From assembly GCA_963704285.1 (NCBI GenBank), contig OY969886.1, positions 1 through 64,000 of the forward strand: a stretch of DNA of 64,000 nucleotides. The letters are read 5' to 3'. The translations under genes were made by a program, and so were the position numbers. Positions within the stretch are counted from its first letter, which is position 1. Every line of letters starts with the position of its first letter. The DNA is from JAHFUA01 sp963704285 (GTDB lineage Bacteria > Acidobacteriota > Terriglobia > Terriglobales > Acidobacteriaceae). The notes beneath the pieces were generated by a model. That model searched no databases, was not told where the DNA came from, and saw nothing but the letters and a program-made list of their open reading frames with translations. Of the stretch, positions 38,410-50,332 are shown one piece after another.

Positions 38410-39635
38410 GAACCACTGGCCCGCGAGGCCGGGGTCCCCGGCGCGCCCGGTGTTGGCGCGCTGGGGCGGGAAGCCCCGCCGGAGGCCTGCCGGTTGGGAA
38501 CATTGCCCTGCTGCACGTCCACCCGGCTGTTGGGCTGGAGTTTGTCCTGGCCATCGGTGACCACCAGCTCACCCGGGGTCAGGCCCTGGTCGATGGACGC
38601 CGTATTGGCTTCCGTGAACCCGACTTTCACCGGCCGCACTTCCACCGTCTTGTCCGGCTTGACCACGAATACGAACTGCCCCTGGTTGCCGTTCTGCAGG
38701 GCGGCCACCGGAACGGTGGTGGCATTCTTCTTCACGTCCAGCAGCAGGCGCATGTTGACGAACTGGTTCGGCCACAGCACCCGCTCGGTATTCTCGAACA
38801 CCGCCTTGAGCTTGTTGGTTCCGGTGGTGGGATCGATCTCGTTGTTCATGGTCAGCAGTTTGCCGGTGGCGATCTTGGTCTTGTCATCGCGGCTGTAGGC
38901 TTCCACCTGCAGATCACCTTTGCGCATGTGCTTGAGGATGGCTGGGATGTAATCCTCGGGCAGGGTGAACACCACGGCGATGGGTTGCATCTGGGTAATC
39001 ACCAGCATGCCGCCGGTGTCGGTGGCATGCACGATGTTGCCGGCGTCCACCATCCTCAGCCCGACCCGCCCGCCGATGGGCGCGGTAATGCGGCTGTACA
39101 CGAGCTGCAGCTTGGCGTTCTCGACCTGCGCTTTATCGGCGCCAATTGCGCCTTCGAGCTGGCCCACCAGCGCATTTTGACTATCCAGTTGCTGCTTGGC
39201 GATCACCCCTTCCTTGTAAAGCGCCGCAAAGCGGTCCAGGTTGACCTTGGCATCCACCACTTGCGCCTGGTCTTTCGCCAGGTTCGCCTCCGCCTGGTGC
39301 AACTGGACCTGGAACGGCCGCGGATCGATCTGCGCCAGCAGGTCGCCGGCGCGCACTTCCTGGCCTTCTTTGAAATTCACCTTCATCAGTTCGCCGTCGA
39401 CCCGCGACTTGACGGTGACGGTGTTGAAGGCGATGACGGTGCCTAGGCCGCGCAGATACACCGGCATGTCGCGGGTGGCCACCGGCGCCCCCACCACGGG
39501 GATGGGACGCTGATTGGCGGCGGCATCGGCCTTCTTGCTCTGCGCCGCTTCCACGCGGTTGCGGCGAAACGCCGTCCCGCCGATCACCGCGGCAATCACA
39601 ACAACGCCAAGAATGATCCACAGACCTTTGCGCAT
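38406..39635 (-). CDS. RND periplasmic adaptor (membrane fusion protein), MdtA-like
   Basis: About 409 aa from ATG 39635 (MRKGLWIILGVVVIAAVIGG, a membrane anchor). Lipoyl half-motifs flank an alpha-hairpin (GQEVRAGDLLAQIDPRPFQV then AVYSRITAPIGGRVGLR-like), followed by beta-barrel and membrane-proximal domains. The C-terminal tail (GGASRPSAPTPGAPGTPASR...) is low-complexity and is encoded by a palindromic repeat (38429-38472) related to the one that disrupts the RAYT gene. First gene of the pump operon; no TolC gene is present. Confidence 0.9.
   Translation of the reverse strand: MRKGLWIILGVVVIAAVIGGTAFRRNRVEAAQSKKADAAANQRPIPVVGAPVATRDMPVYLRGLGTVIAFNTVTVKSRVDGELMKVNFKEGQEVRAGDLLAQIDPRPFQVQLHQAEANLAKDQAQVVDAKVNLDRFAALYKEGVIAKQQLDSQNALVGQLEGAIGADKAQVENAKLQLVYSRITAPIGGRVGLRMVDAGNIVHATDTGGMLVITQMQPIAVVFTLPEDYIPAILKHMRKGDLQVEAYSRDDKTKIATGKLLTMNNEIDPTTGTNKLKAVFENTERVLWPNQFVNMRLLLDVKKNATTVPVAALQNGNQGQFVFVVKPDKTVEVRPVKVGFTEANTASIDQGLTPGELVVTDGQDKLQPNSRVDVQQGNVPNRQASGGASRPSAPTPGAPGTPASRASGS
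38429..38472. repeat. Palindromic repeat inside the adaptor C-terminal codons
   Basis: CCGGGGTCCCCGGCGCGCCCGG...TTGGCGCGCTGGGGCGGG; about 36 of 44 bases match 7498-7541. Here the frame is kept, so the element supplies the tail of the protein. Confidence 0.75.
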
Positions 39636-39800
39636 GATCCGTTGCTGACTCCGGCCGCCCAAATCTTATCTTAGTACCTTCAACCCTCGACTTTGCACGC
39701 TAAGCCCCAGGTTTACAAAACTTTACCTGAGCCCGCAAATTCCTGTCATACAATTGCGCCCCCCGGCGCCAGCCTTGACGCCGCGATTGTCGTCCGAAGG

Positions 39801-39827
39801 CACGTTGAGTATCACGTTGAGTATAAT
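39801..39827 (+). promoter_or_regulatory. Tandem 12-bp repeat overlapping a TATAAT box
   Basis: CACGTTGAGTAT occurs twice without gap (39801-39812, 39813-39824), and the second copy runs into a perfect TATAAT (39822-39827), 10 bases before the likely TTG start of the kinase. No good -35 is seen, so an activator bound to the repeats is plausible. Confidence 0.45.
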
Positions 39828-39836
39828 AGGCCAACT

Positions 39837-42125
39837 TTGTCTCTTCCTCCGGGCACACGTCTAGGACCTTATACCGTCGTCGCGGCGATCGGCGCCGGTG
39901 GGATGGGTGAGGTGTATCTGGCGGAAGATCCGCGGCTGGGTCGCAACCTGGCCATCAAACTGTTGCCGCCGGAACTCGACCGCGATGAAGAGCGCCTGGA
40001 TCATCTCGTCCGCGAAGCCAAGGCGGCATCGGCGCTGAATCACCCGAATATTATCACCGTCTACGAGGTTGACCAAGCCAACGGCTCCTACTACCTGGCC
40101 ACGGAGTTCATCGGCGGAATCACCCTGCGGGAGCGCATGGGCAATGTGGGCATGCCGGTGCGCGAGGTGATGGATCTTGCGGCCCAGGTGGCCCTGGGAC
40201 TCGCGGCCGCGCATGCCGCGGGCATCGTGCATCGCGATATCAAGCCGGAAAACATCGTGATCCGCCCCGATGGGCTGGCGAAAATCGTGGATTTCGGGCT
40301 GGCCAAGGTCGTTGACGAGCCGGCCGACAAGCCTGACACCCGGACGACAAGGAATTTGGACAGCATGCCCGGCCGCATTGTGGGTACCGTCGGGTACATG
40401 TCGCCGGAGCAGGCGCGGGGACAAGAGGTCGACGGGCGCACCGACATCTTCAGCCTCGGGACGCTGCTCTACGAAATGCTGGGAGGGCAACCGCCTTTTC
40501 GCGGAGAAACCGCAAGCGACGTGATGGCCGCGATTCTGACTTCAGAACCCATGCCGCTCCGGCAACTGTCGCCGGAAGTGCCGCCGAAATTGGAGCGGAT
40601 TGTGGACCGGATGATGGCCAAGGACCCGGAAGGGCGGTATCAAAGCGCCGGTGAGGTACTGGCTGATCTCACCGCGGCCAGAAAAGAATGGGAGCTGGAA
40701 ACGGAGCGGCGGCGCCCGGTTCGCCGCAGCCGGAGACAAGAAGCCACGGGAACCATCAAATCGCTGGCGGTGTTGCCGTTCGTGAATGCCAGCGGGGATC
40801 CCGAAGCTGAGTACCTGAGCGACGGGCTCACCGAAAGTCTCATCAACAGCTTGTCGCGCCTGCCGCATCTGAAAGTGATTTCGCACAGCGCAACCCGGTG
40901 TTACAAAGGCCAGCCGGCGGAGGTGCGGACAGTGGGCCGGGCGCTGAAGGTGCAGGCCGTGCTGACCGGGCGGATGGTGCACCAAGGCGAAGAAATATCG
41001 GTGAGCGCCGAACTGGTGAACGTGCGGGACACTCGCCAGTTGTGGGGCTCGCGCTACGACCGCAGGCTGTCCGACGCACTGGCGCTCGAGCAAGAAATCA
41101 CCCTGAGAGTGTCGGAGAAGCTGGGCCTCAAAGTGACGCGGGACGAGCAGCAGCGTCTGCAACAACATTCCACCGAGAACAAGGAAGCCTACCACCTGTA
41201 TCTGAAAGGGCGGCACTGGCTGGGGAAACGCACGCGCGACGGCCAGAGGAAGGCGATGGACTATTTCACGCGCGCCATCGAGCTCGACCCCAGCTACGCG
41301 CTGGCCTACGACGGTTTGGCGCAAAGCTACCTTCTGACCTTCTTGCCGCTGGCGCCCCGCGACCGCATGCCCCGCGCCAAGGCGGCCGCGAGGAAGGCCT
41401 TAGAGATTGACGAGACCATCGCGGAGGCCCGCACCTCCCTGGCCAGGGTGAAATGGCAATTTGACTGGGACTGGGCGGGAGCGGAGCGCGAGTTCAAAAT
41501 CGCCCTGGAGATGAATCCGGACTGTGCCACCGCCTACGAGTGGTACTCGCTGTTCCTGGTGGCCGCGGGACGGGCGGAGGAAGCGATCGCCCAAAGCAAA
41601 CGCGGACAAGAAGCCGACCCGCTCTCCTTGGCCATTCACACCAATGCGGGCTGGGTTCTCTTTTTCGCGCGCCAGTGCGACAATGCCATCGCTCAGCTCC
41701 GCAAGGCGCTGGAAATGGATGAGAATTTCGTCCAGGCCCACCGGCAACTGGGCCCCTGCTACCTGCAGAAAGGGATGACCGCCGAGGCCATCGCGGAGGT
41801 GGAAAAGGCCTACGAACTCTCTGGAGGCGAACCGCACGACGCTGCGCTGCTGGGATACGCCTACGCGGTGACCGGCCGCAGGGCCGACGCACAGGCAGTA
41901 CTTGGGCGACTGCAGGTGCAGTCCCGGCAGCAGTACGTTTCGTATTATTACATCGCTGAAATCTTCACCGGGCTGGGGGACGTGGACCAGGCCTTCAAAT
42001 GGCTCAACAAAGCCTGCGACCAGCGCGAAGGCCTGCTCCTCTACCTGAAGGTTTATCCGATTTTCGACGGCTTGCGCTCGGATCTGCGGTACAAAGAATT
42101 GTTGCAAAGAGCAGCCATTCCGTGA
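39837..42125 (+). CDS. Ser/Thr protein kinase with TolB-like and TPR C-terminal region
   Basis: About 762 aa from TTG 39837 (SLPPGTRLGPYTVVAAIGAG); the frame is open from 39693, but the promoter-like TATAAT lies inside that extension. Kinase domain residues 10-280: glycine loop IGAGGMGEVYLAED, Lys41, HRDIKPEN (132-139), DFG (152-154), GTVGYMSPEQARG. Then a TolB/FlgO-like domain (IKSLAVLPFVNASGDPEAEY) and several TPRs (AMDYFTRAIELDPSYALAYD). No membrane helix between them, so it is cytoplasmic. The substrate is unknown. Confidence 0.88.
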   Translation: MSLPPGTRLGPYTVVAAIGAGGMGEVYLAEDPRLGRNLAIKLLPPELDRDEERLDHLVREAKAASALNHPNIITVYEVDQANGSYYLATEFIGGITLRERMGNVGMPVREVMDLAAQVALGLAAAHAAGIVHRDIKPENIVIRPDGLAKIVDFGLAKVVDEPADKPDTRTTRNLDSMPGRIVGTVGYMSPEQARGQEVDGRTDIFSLGTLLYEMLGGQPPFRGETASDVMAAILTSEPMPLRQLSPEVPPKLERIVDRMMAKDPEGRYQSAGEVLADLTAARKEWELETERRRPVRRSRRQEATGTIKSLAVLPFVNASGDPEAEYLSDGLTESLINSLSRLPHLKVISHSATRCYKGQPAEVRTVGRALKVQAVLTGRMVHQGEEISVSAELVNVRDTRQLWGSRYDRRLSDALALEQEITLRVSEKLGLKVTRDEQQRLQQHSTENKEAYHLYLKGRHWLGKRTRDGQRKAMDYFTRAIELDPSYALAYDGLAQSYLLTFLPLAPRDRMPRAKAAARKALEIDETIAEARTSLARVKWQFDWDWAGAEREFKIALEMNPDCATAYEWYSLFLVAAGRAEEAIAQSKRGQEADPLSLAIHTNAGWVLFFARQCDNAIAQLRKALEMDENFVQAHRQLGPCYLQKGMTAEAIAEVEKAYELSGGEPHDAALLGYAYAVTGRRADAQAVLGRLQVQSRQQYVSYYYIAEIFTGLGDVDQAFKWLNKACDQREGLLLYLKVYPIFDGLRSDLRYKELLQRAAIP

Positions 42126-42170
42126 TCTCCTCACCCTCCTAGCTTCCTCTCGGAAAGGAGAGTCACCACC

Positions 42171-42788
42171 ATGGCAGCTCATCCGTTACCAGCTCGTCCA
42201 CGCCGTACCGGGCTCCGCAGACTCACAATTACGCCGGCCAAGCGGGACCTGATCACCCGCTGGCGCCAGAAGCTCCAAGAATATACGCCGCAAGACGCCT
42301 ACCCGGACGACGCCTACGTCGCGCAGACTTGCTACTTGGCCCTCGAGGCCGTGGAGGACGGCGACTTCGGCATCGGGTGTATCATGCTCAACCCTAACGG
42401 CAAGCTCGTGTCCGCCGGTCACAACGAGCTCTTCAACCCCTATTTTCGCAGCGACCGCCACGGCGAGATGGTGGTGATGGACAAGTTTGAAGAGGCCAAC
42501 CCGCAGGTCACCTCGATGGAAGGCTACACGCTGTACACCTCGCTCGAATCCTGTCCCATGTGCATGGCGCGGCTTATCACTTCCGGGGTAGAAACCGTGC
42601 TCTACGCCGCGGCCGATCCGACCGGTGGGATGGTGCACCTGATGAATAACCTGCCGCCGGTGTGGATCCAGCTCGCCAAACGGCAGACCTGGGGCGTAGC
42701 GAACTGCGCGCCTTACATGGCGCAGGCGGCCAACGAGATTTTCATGATCAACGCTGCCGAGCTCAACACCATTCTTGAAAATCGCTGA
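42171..42788 (+). CDS. Nucleoside/tRNA-type deaminase (CDA fold)
   Basis: Zinc-dependent deaminase of 205 aa; start ATG follows GGAAAGGAG. Zinc ligands and catalytic Glu appear as HGE (97-99) and SCPMC (Cys128, Cys131). The spacing and FNPYFRSDRHGEMVVMDKFE pattern place it in the cytidine/guanine deaminase superfamily, but the substrate is uncertain. The N-terminal 25 residues are basic. Convergent with the DHOD-like gene. Confidence 0.8.
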   Translation: MAAHPLPARPRRTGLRRLTITPAKRDLITRWRQKLQEYTPQDAYPDDAYVAQTCYLALEAVEDGDFGIGCIMLNPNGKLVSAGHNELFNPYFRSDRHGEMVVMDKFEEANPQVTSMEGYTLYTSLESCPMCMARLITSGVETVLYAAADPTGGMVHLMNNLPPVWIQLAKRQTWGVANCAPYMAQAANEIFMINAAELNTILENR

Positions 42789-42802
42789 TTCGGCGGTTCC
42801 GG

Positions 42803-43809
42803 TCAGTGAGCGACTTTCTTCATGGCGTACGAGCTCAAGACCCGCATGTAGTTCGCCCGCTCGAACGCCGCGGGATCGGAGACCGACTTGCGCGCCATGC
42901 TGCCCTGCATCTGGCGGATGGACTCGTATTCGTGTTCCTCCATCCAGCGCCGGAGGTCATGCAAAACCTGGCGGATGTGCCCGACGCCATTCTCCAGCAG
43001 CGCCGAGGTCATCATCGCCACCCGCGCGCCCACCATCATGCTCTTCAGCACGTCCTCGGCGGTGTGCACGCCGCCGGTGATGGCCAGATCGGCGCGCACG
43101 TGGCCATACACGATGGCCACCCAGTTGAGCCGCAGCAGCAATTCGTAGGAACGGCTGAGCTCCAGGCGGGGCACGACCTCGAGCTGTTCCAGATCGAGGT
43201 CCGGCTGGTAGAAGCGGTTGAACAGCACCAGGCCGTCAGCTCCGGCCGCATCCAGACGGCGCATCATCTGCGGAATGGAGCTGAAGAAATGCCCCAGCTT
43301 GACCGCCAGCGGGATGCGCACCGCCGACTTCACCTGCCGCACCACGTCATAGTACATCTGCTCCACTTCCGCGCCCGGCAGTTCGGGATTGGCGGCCACG
43401 TAATAGGTGTTCAGCTCGATGGCGTCCGCCCCCGCTTCTTCCATCATCTTGGCGTAGCGCGTCCATCCGCCTATCGAACTGCCGTTCAGGCTGGCGATGA
43501 CGGGGATGCGTACCGCCTTCTTCACCCGCGCCAGGTGTTCCAGATAGGCTTCGGGCCCGTGATTGTAGTGCTCGAGGTCGGGCAGATAGTGCAGCGACTC
43601 GGCGAAGCTCTCGCTTCCCTGCTCCAGCCAGCGGTTCAGCTCTTCGCTTTCGATGTCGATCTGCTCCTCGAACAGCGAGTGCATGACCACGGCCGCGGCG
43701 CCGGCTGCTTCCATCTCGCGCACGGCCTCCAGCTCCCTCTGCAGCGGCCCGGCCGAGACCACGACCGGGTTCTTCAACTGCAGCCCCAGATAGGTGGTGG
43801 AAAGGTCAG

Positions 43810-43813
<4 letters not shown>
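42803..43813 (-). CDS. Dihydroorotate dehydrogenase-like protein
   Basis: 336-aa FMN TIM-barrel protein: LGLQLKNPVVVSAGPL, IPVIASLNGSSIGGWTRYAK, GADAIELNTYYVA, IPLAVKLGHFFSSI and ITGGVHTAEDVLKSMMVGAR (phosphate-binding end). It lacks the full DHOD catalytic loop, and in many genomes it accompanies nifJ as here (ATGA overlap with the nifJ stop). Probably an oxidoreductase partner rather than a pyrimidine-biosynthesis enzyme. Confidence 0.82.
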
Positions 43814-47409
<3,596 letters not shown>

Positions 47410-47565
47410 AAGTGCGGGCCTCCCTCTATGATCCGTACTTGCTACTAAACCTTTCAGTTTACGCCCGAGGAAGCCTGCGTGGGGTGTATCTGCGTCACAT
47501 TTGGAAGTTCAGTCGTCACATTTTGGGGCGCGGCCATTTCGATCACGGTAAGATTCCAGGCGCAC

Positions 47566-48339
47566 ATGATCAGCCTGCTTTCCATCCTCGCCGTGGGATT
47601 CTTCCTCGGGATGCGCCACGCCACCGATCCCGATCATGTCATCGCGGTCACCACCATCGTCACCCGCCAGCGAAGCACCGCGCGGGCGGCGCTGACCGGT
47701 ATCTTCTGGGGCATCGGGCACACGCTGACCATCTTCGTGGTGGGCGCCGCCATCATTCTTTTTGGGCTGGTCATCCCGCCACGCCTCGGGCTCAGCATGG
47801 AACTTTCGGTGGGGCTGATGCTGATGGTGCTGGGCTTGATGAACGTCTCCAGTTTTTTCCGCGGCCTGCCCGGGAAGCTGGGCCCATCTGACGGCGAATC
47901 CAAGATCGTCCATTCCCACGCTCACAGCCATGGAGAGTATGTGCACAGCCATCCCCATGGCCACTCGCCTGACGTCCACCCTCGCCGGCTGGAGAAGCTG
48001 AGCTTGTACCAGCAAGCCAGACCTCTGGTGGTGGGAGTGGTGCACGGGCTGGCGGGCTCGGCGGCGGTGGCTCTGCTGGTCTTGACCACCATCCGCGATT
48101 CCCGCTGGGCGGTCGCCTACCTGCTGGTCTTCGGTGTGGGCACGATCGCCGGCATGATGCTGGTCACGATGAGCCTGGCATCCGCATTTCGCTTCCTGGG
48201 AAGCCGTCGCCAGGGCTTCTCTCGCCGGCTGAGCATCGCCTCCGGGTTGATTAGCCTGGCCTTTGGTCTGGTCCTCGCCTACCAGATCTGTTTCGTCAAC
48301 GGCCTGCTGACCGGCCACCCGCAGTGGACGCCGCGCTGA
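47566..48339 (+). CDS. NicO/UreH-type nickel-cobalt transporter
   Basis: About 257 aa, six membrane helices. The metal-selective first helix motif GMRHATDPDHVIAVTTIV and the second-helix GIFWGIGHTLTIFVVG are diagnostic. A His-rich cytoplasmic loop (HSHAHSHGEYVHSHPHGHSP) probably binds Ni, Co or Zn. No urease or hydrogenase genes are in the window. ATG 47566 begins MISLLSILAVGF; the upstream extension lacks such character. Confidence 0.87.
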   Translation: MISLLSILAVGFFLGMRHATDPDHVIAVTTIVTRQRSTARAALTGIFWGIGHTLTIFVVGAAIILFGLVIPPRLGLSMELSVGLMLMVLGLMNVSSFFRGLPGKLGPSDGESKIVHSHAHSHGEYVHSHPHGHSPDVHPRRLEKLSLYQQARPLVVGVVHGLAGSAAVALLVLTTIRDSRWAVAYLLVFGVGTIAGMMLVTMSLASAFRFLGSRRQGFSRRLSIASGLISLAFGLVLAYQICFVNGLLTGHPQWTPR

Positions 48340-48562
48340 AACCAGCCGCTGTCGGAGGCGGTTGGCCCGCCGGGTTCGTGCGGCGCGAAGCTGCCCTCTT
48401 GCGGGCAGTTCGGTGTCTCCTGCGCCTGCCAGCCTTCCGCCGTGGCACACGCTCCCCCCTGCTGTCGCGGATCCTCTCCAGGGCGGCGATAGCCCGGTCG
48501 ATGCGAATGCGTTTGGCCTTCAGGTCGGTGAGAACTCTACGAAGACTCAAATCACACCTCAC
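48296..48562 (-). CDS. Small basic coiled-coil protein (diverged copy)
   Basis: About 88 aa, start uncertain (GTG 48562 or 48589). The N-terminal part LRRVLTDLKAKRIRIDRAIA then ALERI parallels the product of 48657-48893 (HRILAELKAERDRIDQAIAA). A very basic region (RRRRHRTARKRAASRR) follows, and an Ala/Gly/Pro-rich tail that overlaps the 3' end of the transporter gene antisense. Probably a decayed or C-terminally altered paralogue. Confidence 0.4.
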   Translation of the reverse strand: MRCDLSLRRVLTDLKAKRIRIDRAIAALERIRDSRGERVPRRKAGRRRRHRTARKRAASRRTNPAGQPPPTAAGFSAASTAGGRSAGR

Positions 48563-48656
48563 ATGTCGAACTGTGAGGTCGTATAGCACCGCCCGGCGTC
48601 GGCGTGGGATTTATTTCGAGTTTGTTCCACTTTCAGAAAAAGGCGCCGGCGGCGCT

Positions 48657-48893
48657 CTACGCGGCCTTGGCCTTCTTGCGGCGCTCCGCCCATCTCTTTT
48701 TCATCATCTCAGAGAGCCGCCTGCGGCCCTCCGGCGTAAGCCTGTGCTTGCGCCTCCTTCTGGTTGACTTCCCCGGAGGCCTGCCTCTCCTTGCTCGTGG
48801 AGAACCAATGTTTCCGATCGCGGCGATGGCCTGATCGATACGATCACGTTCGGCTTTAAGCTCGGCGAGTATGCGATGGATGTCCAAGGTCAC
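48657..48893 (-). CDS. Small basic coiled-coil protein with RGRPPGK motif
   Basis: 78 aa: helix RILAELKAERDRIDQAIAAI, an AT-hook-like RRGRPPGKSTRRRR, then LTPEGRRRLSEMMKKRWAER. Composition and motifs suggest a small nucleic-acid-binding protein. Similar short proteins recur in acidobacterial genomes, an impression from memory. A shorter paralogue lies just downstream. Function unknown. Confidence 0.65.
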   Translation of the reverse strand: MTLDIHRILAELKAERDRIDQAIAAIGNIGSPRARRGRPPGKSTRRRRKHRLTPEGRRRLSEMMKKRWAERRKKAKAA

Positions 48894-49047
48894 GCTCCCT
48901 ATGTGCAGTGAGATTCGGGCAGTGCAGTGTATCAGATCAGGGCACGCCCACCCAGCCCTTCCCGGCGGGGACGGCTCGAACCATGATGGTCACTCCAAAC
49001 CGCCTGTGGGCGCAGGGTTGCGAGGCTTCGGACCAGCCTCCTTGGGG

Positions 49048-49092
49048 TATACTCCTCAGACAACAAACGGCAGCCGGCACGCGGGTTTGTTG
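49048..49092 (+). promoter_or_regulatory. Possible -10 box and 5' hairpin before the exporter operon
   Basis: TATACT (49048-49053), then CAACAAAC (49061-49068) and GTTTGTTG (49085-49092), a perfect 8-bp inverted repeat that would sit at the very 5' end of the transcript. No clear -35. Confidence 0.4.
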
Positions 49093-49142
49093 GGAGCTTT
49101 GAGACTCTCGTAGTACTCGTGTCCGCGCATCACAGGGGCACC

Positions 49143-50324
49143 ATGGCGACGCCATTTTCACGCACCCTCCGCGCTCTTGAGAGCGACAGCTTCCGCGGTT
49201 CTCTGCTGGCGCTGGTGTGTGTGATCGCCCTGCTGGGCGGCTGGCTGGCGTGGTTCTTCTTGGCCAAGGTCGTGCGCTACGAGGTAACTGACACCGCACG
49301 CCTCGAAGTGGACCAGGAGACGCATCCGGTGCAATCCCCCGTCCTGGGGCGGATCGTTACCAGCAACCTCGTGCTCGGCAAAGAGGTGCAAGCGGGAGAC
49401 GTGCTGGCCGAACTGGATACCAATGCGGAACGGTTGCAGGTTGAGGAACAGCGCACGCAACTGACGGCGCTGGCATCAGAGATCGAATCGCTCAAGGCGC
49501 AAGTCGCCCAGTTGGAGCAGGCGCAGTCTCGCGAGCAGCAGACGGCGCGTGTCGCCATCGAGCAGGCGGACGCGAAATACCGCGAAGCTGACGCTCTGGC
49601 CCGCTCCGCCGATCATGAGGCCCACCGTCTGGAGAAGCTGGCCGCCGAAGGCCTGGTGCCGCGGCGCGACTACGACATCGGCAAGATGGAGGCGGAGCGG
49701 CTGCGTCATGCCGCCGACAGCCTCCAGCTTGAGCCCGACCGCATCCAGCGCGACCTGCGCACCCGCGAGAGCGACCGCCGCGCTCAACTGGAGAACCTCC
49801 AGAGCCAGATTCGCAAGCTGGAAGGCGACCGGACCACGGTCGGCGCCAGCATTGAGCGTGTGAGTTATGAAGTCGAGCGCCGGGTGATCCGCGCGCCGGT
49901 GTCCGGCCGTCTGGGAGAAGTGGCCGCCACGCTGCGGCCGGGCGCAGTAGTCAACGAAGGCGACCGGCTGTGCGCCATCCTGCCTCCGGGACGCCTGCGC
50001 GCCATCGCCGAGTTTGCTCCTCCGGCGGCCTTCGGACGCATCCGGCCGGGGCAGCCCGCGCGGTTGCGCCTGGAAGGATTTCCCTGGGCGGAGTACGGCA
50101 GCATTGCGGCCACGGTTTCGACGGTGGCCAGCGAGATCCGGGACAACCGAGTCCGGGTCGAACTGAGCATCGCCCGCGGCCCGGCTTTTGCCGTGCCTCT
50201 CCAGCATGGGCTTCCGGGCGCGGTCGAAGTCGAAGTCGAGCGGGTTTCGCCGGCGGCGCTGACGCTGCGGACCGCCGGCCAACTGATCACCCGTCCGCGC
50301 AGCGTTTTTGCTCCGACCCCGTAA
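49143..50324 (+). CDS. HlyD-type membrane fusion protein of an NHLM-like exporter
   Basis: About 393 aa from ATG 49143. One N-terminal membrane helix (LLALVCVIALLGGWLAWFFL), then lipoyl halves (VQSPVLGRIVTSNLVLGKEV; RAPVSGRLGEVAATLRPGAV) around a long coiled coil (residues 95-250). It bridges the inner membrane ABC proteins to the periplasm. It heads a three-gene set with a C39-peptidase ABC and a second ABC, the composition of NHLM bacteriocin exporters. Confidence 0.85.
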   Translation: MATPFSRTLRALESDSFRGSLLALVCVIALLGGWLAWFFLAKVVRYEVTDTARLEVDQETHPVQSPVLGRIVTSNLVLGKEVQAGDVLAELDTNAERLQVEEQRTQLTALASEIESLKAQVAQLEQAQSREQQTARVAIEQADAKYREADALARSADHEAHRLEKLAAEGLVPRRDYDIGKMEAERLRHAADSLQLEPDRIQRDLRTRESDRRAQLENLQSQIRKLEGDRTTVGASIERVSYEVERRVIRAPVSGRLGEVAATLRPGAVVNEGDRLCAILPPGRLRAIAEFAPPAAFGRIRPGQPARLRLEGFPWAEYGSIAATVSTVASEIRDNRVRVELSIARGPAFAVPLQHGLPGAVEVEVERVSPAALTLRTAGQLITRPRSVFAPTP

Positions 50325-50332
50325 TCACTGGC

